Source of the DNA: GWA1-54-10 sp964349675
GTDB lineage: Bacteria; Patescibacteriota; Minisyncoccia; Phycocordibacterales; SBAW01
Direction: 5' to 3'
Assembly (NCBI GenBank): GCA_964349675.1
Contig: CAYGHD010000031.1
Coordinates: 1-5,032 of the forward strand
DNA: 5,032 bases
Below the pieces are notes generated by a model. It did no database searches. It was not told the DNA's origin and was given only the letters and a program-made list of their open reading frames with translations. The translations under genes and the position numbers were made by a program. Below, piece by piece: positions 1-4,532 of this stretch. Position 1 is the first letter of the stretch. The number at the start of each line of letters is the position of its first letter.

Positions 1-479
1 GGATAGAAAAAATAAATACCGCTTTTGACTCATTTTTCAAACTTATGTTTGGCGGCGGGTCTGCTGCACTTGAAGTGCTGCAAGAAAAAAAGAACAAGGG
101 TGCGGAAGAGTTTGAAGAGGAGGATGCGGGGGTTGAAATTGTGGTGTCGCTCCCGCACAAACGTATCAAAGGGCTGCATATGCTCTCAGGGGGTGAACGC
201 GCACTTACGTCCATTGCGCTTATTTTTGCGATGAGTCAAGTCAACCCGCCGCCGTTTTTGATATTGGATGAAACTGACGCGGCGCTCGACGAAGCAAACT
301 CGCGCCGCTACGGCGACATGATAGAGACGCTTGCCAAACATTCACAGCTTATCGTCATCACACACAACCGCGAGACTATGTCGCGTGCGGGAGTGCTCTA
401 TGGCATCACGATGGGGTCAGATGGTGGGTCAAAACTGCTGTCGGTCAAGTTTGAAGAGGCGCTTGCAGTGGCAAAGTAA
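1..479 (+). CDS. smc: Chromosome segregation protein SMC, C-terminal ATPase head (5' end cut by window)
   Basis: SMC proteins are ABC-type ATPases that form ring-shaped dimers and organise and segregate the chromosome. Only the last 158 codons are present, reading from base 3. The frame opens with FDSFFKLMFGGG, the usual lead-in to the C-terminal head. The ABC signature LSGGERALTSIALIFA begins at base 183, Walker B FLILDE at 255-272 with the catalytic Glu, the D-loop AALDEAN at 279-299, and the H-loop His of IVITHN at 363-365. The protein ends KLLSVKFEEALAVAK and stops at TAA 477-479. The order and spacing of motifs are those of bacterial SMC rather than RecN or SbcC. One small oddity is DETDAALDE, where most SMCs have DEVDAALDE. 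The ATPase residues are intact, so the visible part looks functional. The N-terminal head, coils and hinge lie outside the window. No terminator is seen after the stop, so readthrough into the next gene is possible. Confidence 0.96.
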   Translation, partial: IEKINTAFDSFFKLMFGGGSAALEVLQEKKNKGAEEFEEEDAGVEIVVSLPHKRIKGLHMLSGGERALTSIALIFAMSQVNPPPFLILDETDAALDEANSRRYGDMIETLAKHSQLIVITHNRETMSRAGVLYGITMGSDGGSKLLSVKFEEALAVAK

Positions 480-485
480 GAGTGA

Positions 486-514
486 TTGACTCTCTCCCTC
501 AGTAGTGGTTAAGT
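486..514 (+). promoter_or_regulatory. Weak candidate sigma70 promoter for the 561-1505 gene
   Basis: TTGACT (486-491, 5 of 6 to the -35 consensus) is followed after 17 nt by TTAAGT (509-514, 3 of 6 to TATAAT). Transcription would start near 521, upstream of the ATG at 561 but downstream of the GTG at 513, which would favour the ATG start. A 5-bp hairpin CACCC/GGGTG (525-529/535-539) would lie in the leader. The -10 is poor, and the gene may instead be read through from smc. Confidence 0.25.
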
Positions 515-560
515 GCTTTGGGATCACCCCTCATGGGTGTATATGGAAAGGGCTCTGGTA

Positions 561-1505
561 ATGAATTTTCTAAGCGTTATAGCGTTTATGGTTGCGGTGG
601 CGCTTCTCGTCACCTCTCCTGAAATGGCGACTGCATGGGGTGCAATACAAGAGAAGGGGCTCTACCAGTACCTCTTTTCCTTGAGGGAAGTATCAACAGC
701 GCTCATGTTGAGTTTGATTTTACTGTTTTCTGGATACTTCTTTGCGTTGGTCAAGCGTGTGGATGCAAATTACATCAGCGCGGATATACGGGAGATACAA
801 AATAGACTCGCCGTGCTGGAGGCGCCTGCGCCAGAAGATACGGAAGATGCTGCTGAGCCTGACCAAGATTCGCAAGTGCAGGTCGCCGCTCTGCTTGGAG
901 AAATTGCACAACTGCAAGGTCGTGTACGTGCGCTGCAAGTAATAGGCCATGGCGAGATGGCGAAGCAGCTTGGCGAGATGTTGACCACTCTGCGGCTGGC
1001 ACAAAATGCTGTGGTGCCGCTGGCGGGGCAGATACAGGAGATGCAGACTCTCTGTGATGCTGTCGGTACACTGTTGGACGAGACGCAAGGCGCGCTCGAT
1101 GAGGTTGCGCAAGCTGATATGAAAACTCTGGCTAAGAGTATCAGTGAGTTGCAGGAACGCGTGGCTTTCCTTGTGGAAGATACCGCCGAGCAACAAGCGC
1201 TCGCTGATAAACTGCTTGAGCTTAAATCAACACTCGCGCAGATCGAAGTTGACTCTGTCCTCGTCGGCAAGGACGGCGCGCCACTCGTAGATGCTGATGG
1301 AAAGCCGGCAACTCTGGGGGCTCTTGTTGTGGAGGTTGAACGTCTTCAGGCTGCAATCAGAGCTGCTCTCGAGGAGGCTGACCTTGACTCTCTGTCCCAA
1401 GAGCAAGCTGCTGTTGGCGAGCTTATCCGGGAGGTGGTTACAAAAATCGACCAGTTGTCCGCTTTGGCGAACGCGCTGCGCCCGGCAGGCACTGTGGCGA
1501 CATAA
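561..1505 (+). CDS. Two-TM membrane-anchored coiled-coil protein, unknown family
   Basis: I do not recognise a family. The 314-residue product has a hydrophobic N-terminus (residues 3-19), a short loop, and a second hydrophobic helix (about 45-66, STALMLSLILLFSGYFFALVKR) ending in basic residues. This suggests a helical hairpin with the bulk of the protein in the cytoplasm. Residues 74-88 are heptad-like and an acidic Pro-containing linker follows (89-104). Residues 105-230 are a long Leu/Ala/Gln/Glu-rich helical region typical of coiled coil. A Gly/Asp-rich turn (235-252, with GKDGAPLVDADGKP) separates it from a last helix (253-307). The ATG at 561 is chosen because GGAAAGGG (545-552) lies 8 nt upstream. 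An in-frame GTG at 513 and ATG at 543 would add 16 or 6 residues but lack a good ribosome binding site. The gene lies 81 nt after smc and ends just before a strong terminator. A structural or scaffold role at the membrane is inference only. Confidence 0.85.
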   Translation: MNFLSVIAFMVAVALLVTSPEMATAWGAIQEKGLYQYLFSLREVSTALMLSLILLFSGYFFALVKRVDANYISADIREIQNRLAVLEAPAPEDTEDAAEPDQDSQVQVAALLGEIAQLQGRVRALQVIGHGEMAKQLGEMLTTLRLAQNAVVPLAGQIQEMQTLCDAVGTLLDETQGALDEVAQADMKTLAKSISELQERVAFLVEDTAEQQALADKLLELKSTLAQIEVDSVLVGKDGAPLVDADGKPATLGALVVEVERLQAAIRAALEEADLDSLSQEQAAVGELIREVVTKIDQLSALANALRPAGTVAT

Positions 1506-1514
1506 ACGTTCGGA

Positions 1515-1546
1515 AACCCTCGCACCAACGCGCGAGGGTTCTTTTT
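1515..1546 (+). terminator. Intrinsic terminator of the 561-1505 gene
   Basis: A perfect 9-bp stem AACCCTCGC (1515-1523) / GCGAGGGTT (1532-1540) with an 8-nt loop is followed by CTTTTTAT (1541-1548). It starts 10 nt after the stop codon and reads on the + strand. Confidence 0.9.
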
Positions 1547-1554
1547 ATAATTAT

Positions 1555-1591
1555 AAATAAAAAAACTCTGCCACTTTGTGGGGCAGAGTTT
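1555..1591 (-). terminator. Intrinsic terminator of the 1607-2530 gene
   Basis: A perfect 10-bp stem AAACTCTGCC (1563-1572) / GGCAGAGTTT (1582-1591) has a 9-nt loop. Read on the - strand it is followed by a run of seven T (complement of A 1559-1565, partly in the stem) and then ATTTAT. It lies 16 nt past the stop codon of the - strand gene. It is only about 10 nt from the + strand terminator, so the two convergent transcripts are closed by two separate hairpins. Confidence 0.88.
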
Positions 1592-1606
1592 GTACGCGAG
1601 ATTTGG

Positions 1607-2530
1607 TTACGCTGCGCTTTTTTTGGGTTTCTTTTTAAGCAGGCAACGTGCACAGGTTTTGAGTAGCAGCCGCACAACAAACACTGCAAAGGCTGTTTGG
1701 TGTTCGCGAGTGCGCTCTGCCTCAGCCAACCCCTCAGCCAAGTCATGGTCGAAGGCTGGCCTGTAGTACATTGGGTCAGTATAGGGATTCCCGGTGTACT
1801 GTTCGTATGCAATGACCAAAGGGCGCCAGTTGATTTCATTGATCAACATGCGGGCTCGGTTGTAGCGCTGCGTCACCGCGGATTGTCTCTCGTAGAGGAT
1901 TCGACGGTGCCGCTCTTCTCGAGTTTTTGTCCAAAAATATGAGGCAAAATTGAAGAACAACACCATCAACAAGCTCAAAGTGAACGTAATAACCAGCTCG
2001 TTAGTATTTTCGGCCACCTTTTCAGGGACGAAAGGTTGCGCCCCTTGCGCCACAACAATACCGACGAGTGCCATGGCGACAGGCGCAAGCGCAGCTCGTC
2101 CTGTTTTGACAAGTACTTTGATCGGCTGCGTGCGGAGTGCCGCTTGATGCTGGATATGCTCTACGCGCTCAAAATCTTTCTGCGCCTTGACGAGCCCGTC
2201 AAAGTGCTCATCTTTGCGTCGGCGGATGTCACCGACGAGTGACGCTAATTTTGCGTGCACGGTCGCCAGGTAAATCCCTTCAGGGGACAGGGGTGCCCAC
2301 CCCATCTTCGAAATGGCGTCAAAGTAGGCAACGGCCATCGTCGCATCGGAGTCTGGTGGAAAGCCCGCCCGATGTTTATCAGTGATGGCATGTTTCGCAT
2401 AGGCCAAATACAGTATGTGGTTTGGATGCAGAAACCACAGCACTGGCCGCCATGCCTGAGCTGCGGCGATTAGCTGGTTTAGCTGTGCAATCCCAGATTG
2501 GTGTTCTGGGAGCGGTTTGAGGTGGAGCAT
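1607..2530 (-). CDS. Two-TM protein with helical flanks and a Cys/Lys-rich C-terminus, unknown family
   Basis: I do not recognise this 307-residue protein. The N-terminal part (1-90) is soluble and aromatic-rich (WRPVLWFLHP, GWAPLSPEGIYL). A charged helical region (about 91-137) is likely amphipathic or coiled coil. Two hydrophobic segments follow at about 144-163 and 178-200, separated by about 14 residues, so the protein probably makes a hairpin through the membrane with both ends on the same side. After the second segment comes a very basic stretch (TKTREERHRR), which by the positive-inside rule puts both ends in the cytoplasm. The C-terminus has a hydrophobic run, a CxxC motif (CARC, 293-296) and a Lys-rich tail. 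The ATG at 2528-2530 is preceded by GGTGA (complement of 2534-2538), only 3 nt away, so spacing is short. A strong - strand promoter lies at 2565-2592 and a terminator after the stop, so the gene is probably a single-gene unit. Confidence 0.85.
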   Translation of the reverse strand: MLHLKPLPEHQSGIAQLNQLIAAAQAWRPVLWFLHPNHILYLAYAKHAITDKHRAGFPPDSDATMAVAYFDAISKMGWAPLSPEGIYLATVHAKLASLVGDIRRRKDEHFDGLVKAQKDFERVEHIQHQAALRTQPIKVLVKTGRAALAPVAMALVGIVVAQGAQPFVPEKVAENTNELVITFTLSLLMVLFFNFASYFWTKTREERHRRILYERQSAVTQRYNRARMLINEINWRPLVIAYEQYTGNPYTDPMYYRPAFDHDLAEGLAEAERTREHQTAFAVFVVRLLLKTCARCLLKKKPKKSAA

Positions 2531-2564
2531 AGTTCACCAATTGCTGTTTATATCTTCCGCAGAT

Positions 2565-2592
2565 ATAATACTGAATAAAATATATATGTCAA
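2565..2592 (-). promoter_or_regulatory. Sigma70-type promoter of the 1607-2530 gene
   Basis: On the - strand, TTGACA (complement of 2587-2592, perfect -35) is followed by a 16-nt AT-rich spacer and TATTAT (complement of 2565-2570, 5 of 6 to the -10). Transcription would start near 2558, leaving a leader of about 27 nt before the ATG at 2530. Confidence 0.75.
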
Positions 2593-2628
2593 TAGTTTTC
2601 GATGTCGCAGGATATTATTGACAATATC
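2587..2628. promoter_or_regulatory. Operator-like inverted repeats in the divergent promoter region
   Basis: TGTCAATA (2587-2594) and TATTGACA (2616-2623) are perfect 8-bp inverted copies separated by 21 bp, and each contains the -35 box of one of the two divergent promoters. A second palindrome, GATATT (2611-2616) - 6 nt - AATATC (2623-2628), is centred on the + strand -35 box. A repressor bound there would block the + promoter and could affect both. The AT-rich composition makes chance palindromes more likely, so binding is inference. Confidence 0.4.
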
Positions 2629-2646
2629 TTTTTTATATATTAAAAA
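2618..2646 (+). promoter_or_regulatory. Sigma70-type promoter of the 2697-3443 gene
   Basis: TTGACA (2618-2623, perfect -35) is followed after 17 nt by TAAAAA (2641-2646, 4 of 6 to the -10) in a T/A-rich context. The start of transcription would be near 2653. The earlier ATG at 2646 would then be at or before the transcript start, which supports the GTG at 2697 as the true start. Confidence 0.6.
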
Positions 2647-2696
2647 TGTGCTGGATGTGGGGCACTCGCTCTGCACAAAAACACGGGAGTCGTTTC

Positions 2697-3443
2697 GTGA
2701 AACGAATCTTTATCTTTTTGTTTGGTGTCATGCTCGGCGCCTGGGCGCTCTGGGTGGGCAACCAAACGGGCGTGTCCCTGCCGGACAGTCCATACGACCT
2801 CGATGATCTGCTCTGGCAGATCTATGTGGGCACCTCTCTGGCGACGTATACCATCGCCGGCCTGAGCCTCCTGGGGACGCTTTTCCTCAATGTCTCGTAC
2901 CTGGTTCGGCTCGTGCGGGAACATGAAGACGTGTTCACTGGCAATGCGCGAGTGCTGTGGACGATGCTCGTCTTTGCTGGCGGCATGTACGCCTACGGCG
3001 CTTTCGCGACCCCGCTTGAGCACAGTCTCTATCCGCTGGACTGGTTTCAGCTCGGCGGGCAGTGGAACTTCGCTCTGGCGCTGATTGTCGCTCCGCCGCT
3101 CTTCCTCCTGCGCCTATTCATCTTGGAGGTGTGGGCAAGATTTTTTGGCAAAAAGCATCCCGTCCTTGCCGCGGCGGAAGATCTGAGTCTTCGGGTCGAC
3201 GATCTTCAGCAACGCGTCGCGGCGTTGCAAGGGAGATTGCCTTCGGCCGCAGACGCGCAAGTCAATCGTGAATGGCAGGCGGGTGTCACCCAAGCCCTGA
3301 GCACGCTGATAAAGGGCATCAGCGAAATGCGCAAGGATGATCTGCCGCGCATCGCAGCGGACGCAAAACGAGCTGCGTCTGCAGCTCCTCCCGCCGCTCC
3401 GGTCGAAGTGCGTCGCGAAGACACCGATAGAAAGGCGGCCTGA
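2697..3443 (+). CDS. Four-TM membrane protein with cytoplasmic coiled-coil tail, unknown family
   Basis: I do not recognise a family for this 248-residue protein. Hydrophobic helices are predicted at about residues 4-21, 42-68, 86-105 and 124-146. A conspicuous acidic loop (SLPDSPYDLDDLLWQ) lies between the first two and an aromatic loop (LEHSLYPLDWFQLGGQW) between the third and fourth. A basic stop-transfer segment (ARFFGKKH) follows, then a heptad-like stretch (157-180, EDLSLRVDDLQQRVAALQGR), another amphipathic helix (192-212), and an Ala/Pro-rich charged tail. With four helices both ends should be cytoplasmic. I chose GTG at 2697 because GGGAG (2685-2689) lies 7 nt upstream and the promoter start falls near 2653. 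The upstream ATG at 2646 overlaps the -10 box and lacks a ribosome binding site. The gene has its own terminator and diverges from the 1607-2530 gene. The plan of membrane helices followed by a coiled coil resembles the 561-1505 product, although I see no clear sequence similarity. Confidence 0.85.
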   Translation: MKRIFIFLFGVMLGAWALWVGNQTGVSLPDSPYDLDDLLWQIYVGTSLATYTIAGLSLLGTLFLNVSYLVRLVREHEDVFTGNARVLWTMLVFAGGMYAYGAFATPLEHSLYPLDWFQLGGQWNFALALIVAPPLFLLRLFILEVWARFFGKKHPVLAAAEDLSLRVDDLQQRVAALQGRLPSAADAQVNREWQAGVTQALSTLIKGISEMRKDDLPRIAADAKRAASAAPPAAPVEVRREDTDRKAA

Positions 3444-3475
3444 CACCGCCCACCCTAAGTCTTTGTCCTATACCT

Positions 3476-3513
3476 ATCCGCACAGGCGCATCCCTGTGCG
3501 GATTTTCTTTTTA
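3476..3513 (+). terminator. Intrinsic terminator of the 2697-3443 gene
   Basis: A perfect 11-bp stem ATCCGCACAGG (3476-3486) / CCTGTGCGGAT (3493-3503) with a 6-nt loop is followed by TTTCTTTTTAT. It lies 32 nt after the stop codon. Confidence 0.93.
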
Positions 3514-3536
3514 TATACAGTAAAAATAATAAGATA

Positions 3537-3564
3537 TTGACAAAAAATATATGTGATGTAATAG
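3537..3564 (+). promoter_or_regulatory. Probable promoter of the 3615-4187 gene
   Basis: TTGACA (3537-3542) is a perfect -35 box. The -10 is less clear: TAATAG (3559-3564) has 16-nt spacing but only 3 of 6 matches, while TGTAAT (3557-3562) has 5 of 6 but only 14-nt spacing. The box is embedded in GATATTGACA, resembling the GATATT/TTGACA arrangement at 2611-2623, and ATATT (3534-3538) / AATAT (3546-3550) form a similar palindrome. The transcript would start near 3571, 44 nt before the ATG. The TTG of this -35 box also opens the longest frame of the next gene and is not a credible start codon. Confidence 0.5.
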
Positions 3565-3614
3565 TCGTGATGGTCGGTCTTCGACTCAATATCCAGAGAA
3601 AGGGGAGAAATCCC

Positions 3615-4187
3615 ATGGCAATAGCGGCTTCTTCGGTTCCGGCGCCCGCGCTCCGTGCGCGCACCGGACTGTTTTCAGGATTCTGGTTCGGACGCATTGT
3701 CTGCGCCCGGATCCTCCCCATCACCCTGCTGGTCTTTCTGACCTACAACTCCAGCGGATACAGCTGGGTGGGGTGGGCGCTCTACCAGTGGGAGGCCGGC
3801 ATCATTCCCGGGCCTGGGGATGACCAATCCCTGCCGATGCTCCTGCTGTTCTATCTGGCGACGCTTCTGCTGTTCTTGGCAACGTGGGGATACATCCTCC
3901 GCAAGTCCAAGCAAGCGCTGGGCGGCCGCATTTGGCGGGCACTGGTGCCCATGTGCATCTTCGGCCTCATCTACTGGCTGCTGTTGGCCACGAATATTGT
4001 CTCTGGACAAGGCGTCTGGAACACGGTGGTGGTCCAGCTCATCGTCGGCGTTGGCATCGGCGTCTGCTTCAGCTTAACCCTCATCGACCGACACCTGTCG
4101 GGCACGCTGTCGGCGCACGTTACCAGCAGCGATGTCGATCAGCAGCATCACGGCGAGCATACTGGCGATCAGCCTGATCACGCCTGA
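3615..4187 (+). CDS. Four-TM membrane protein, DUF6524-like, with His/Asp-rich C-terminal tail
   Basis: The 190-residue product has a 27-residue N-terminal extension and four hydrophobic helices at about 28-44, 73-95, 107-128 and 137-157. It ends in a short hydrophilic tail. The first helix runs into TYNSSGYSWVGWAL, and the last is followed by DRHLSGTLSAHVTSSDVDQ. From memory this recalls DUF6524, small inner-membrane proteins with a TYNPTGYSYFHW-like motif after helix 1 and an RRLSGQ...DDVD-like end after helix 4. No function is known to me for that family, and the match needs a profile search. The tail QQHHGEHTGDQPDHA is rich in His and Asp and could bind metal, which is speculation. The start is ATG 3615 because GGGGAG (3602-3607) lies 7 nt upstream; a longer frame opens at 3537 inside a -35 box. 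Its own terminator follows, so it is probably a single-gene unit. Confidence 0.82.
   Translation: MAIAASSVPAPALRARTGLFSGFWFGRIVCARILPITLLVFLTYNSSGYSWVGWALYQWEAGIIPGPGDDQSLPMLLLFYLATLLLFLATWGYILRKSKQALGGRIWRALVPMCIFGLIYWLLLATNIVSGQGVWNTVVVQLIVGVGIGVCFSLTLIDRHLSGTLSAHVTSSDVDQQHHGEHTGDQPDHA
4148..4160 (+). repeat. 13-bp direct repeat, copy 1 (TCACGGCGAGCAT)
   Basis: The same 13 bases occur at 4148-4160, in the tail of the DUF6524-like gene, and at 4343-4355, near the start of the next gene, 195 bp apart. In both copies the reading frame gives His-Gly-Glu-His. There is no longer homology on either side. Confidence 0.6.
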
Positions 4188-4195
4188 CTCTGCCT

Positions 4196-4228
4196 TAGAC
4201 CCGCGCCTCGTGTGCGGGTCTATTTTTT
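4196..4228 (+). terminator. Intrinsic terminator of the 3615-4187 gene
   Basis: A perfect 9-bp stem TAGACCCGC (4196-4204) / GCGGGTCTA (4214-4222) with a 9-nt loop is followed by TTTTTT (4223-4228). It begins 8 nt after the stop codon. The open frame of the following small gene extends back into this hairpin (GTG at 4212), so that upstream start is very unlikely. Confidence 0.93.
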
Positions 4229-4273
4229 CGTAGTTGCGCAAGAGTCGCGTTTGGGGTTAGATAGAAAACGGAA

Positions 4274-4291
4274 TCCGTACCTTCGTACGGA
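4274..4291 (+). promoter_or_regulatory. Leader hairpin just upstream of the two-gene operon
   Basis: TCCGTAC (4274-4280) / GTACGGA (4285-4291) is a perfect 7-bp stem with a CTTC loop. No T-run follows, so it is not an intrinsic terminator. It sits 6 nt before the AAGGGGA ribosome binding site (4298-4304). A poor promoter candidate, TTGCGC (4234-4239) with 18 nt to TAGATA (4258-4263), would start the transcript near 4270 and put the hairpin at the 5' end, where it could stabilise the mRNA. This role is inference. Confidence 0.4.
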
Positions 4292-4310
4292 CGTGTTAAG
4301 GGGATGCGTT

Positions 4311-4520
4311 ATGCCAAACGGGTCGCAAGACGATATATTCGTTCACGGCGAGCATGAGTATCGTTGCCAAGGTGGGGAAGTCCATCGGCGTCCAGTGGAT
4401 CGCGATGATGTTTCGCCTTTCTATGCCGCTTGGCTGGTAGTCCATGGGACGAATATCCCAAATGCCGTGAAGCGGCGTTTTTTTGACAAAATTCGGCTTC
4501 CTGTGTCCGCGGCAGCGTAA
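4311..4520 (+). CDS. Small soluble orphan protein, first gene of a two-gene operon
   Basis: I do not recognise this 69-residue protein. It has no hydrophobic segment long enough to span a membrane except possibly FYAAWLVVHG (37-46), which is too short. The N-terminal half is polar and His-rich (VHGEHEYRCQGGEVHRRP, 11-28), with one Cys and four His in 18 residues. The C-terminal half is basic (VKRRFFDKIRLP). I chose ATG 4311 because AAGGGGA (4298-4304) lies 6 nt upstream; the frame extends back to GTG 4212, but that codon lies inside the preceding gene's terminator. The stop codon TAA at 4518-4520 directly abuts the ribosome binding site of the next gene, with 12 nt between the two coding regions, so the two are almost certainly co-transcribed. 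Coding status rests on the good ribosome binding site and the operon spacing, not on homology. Confidence 0.68.
   Translation: MPNGSQDDIFVHGEHEYRCQGGEVHRRPVDRDDVSPFYAAWLVVHGTNIPNAVKRRFFDKIRLPVSAAA
4343..4355 (+). repeat. 13-bp direct repeat, copy 2 (TCACGGCGAGCAT)
   Basis: This is the second copy of the 13-mer at 4148-4160. Here it encodes the HGEH of VHGEHEY in the 69-residue protein. Confidence 0.6.
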
Positions 4521-4532
4521 GGGGAGTGTAAA

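Noticed and set aside
480..493. GAGT-gattg-ACTC hairpin after the smc stop as a terminator
   Set aside because: It has only about 5 bp and no T-run, so it does not support termination between smc and the next gene.
770..1270. 166-codon - strand frame opposite the coiled-coil gene
   Set aside because: It is rich in Ser/Cys/Ala, as expected for the antisense of a Glu/Leu/Ala-rich coiled coil, and lacks a start site; the + strand gene has a ribosome binding site and a terminator.
1950..2473. Several + strand frames (65-72 codons) within 1950-2473
   Set aside because: They lie opposite the long 1607-2530 gene, overlap each other in different frames and lack convincing ribosome binding sites.
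4463..4484. Short hairpin GCCG-tgaag-CGGC followed by seven T inside the 4311-4520 gene, like an attenuator
   Set aside because: The stem is only 4 bp plus one wobble pair, too weak for a confident terminator, and it would cut off the rest of the same operon. Partial attenuation is possible but unsupported.
4483..4488. TTGACA inside the 4311-4520 gene as an internal promoter for the 4533-4835 gene
   Set aside because: No -10-like hexamer is found at 15-19 nt spacing (that stretch is GC-rich, TCCGCG), so it is probably a by-chance match.
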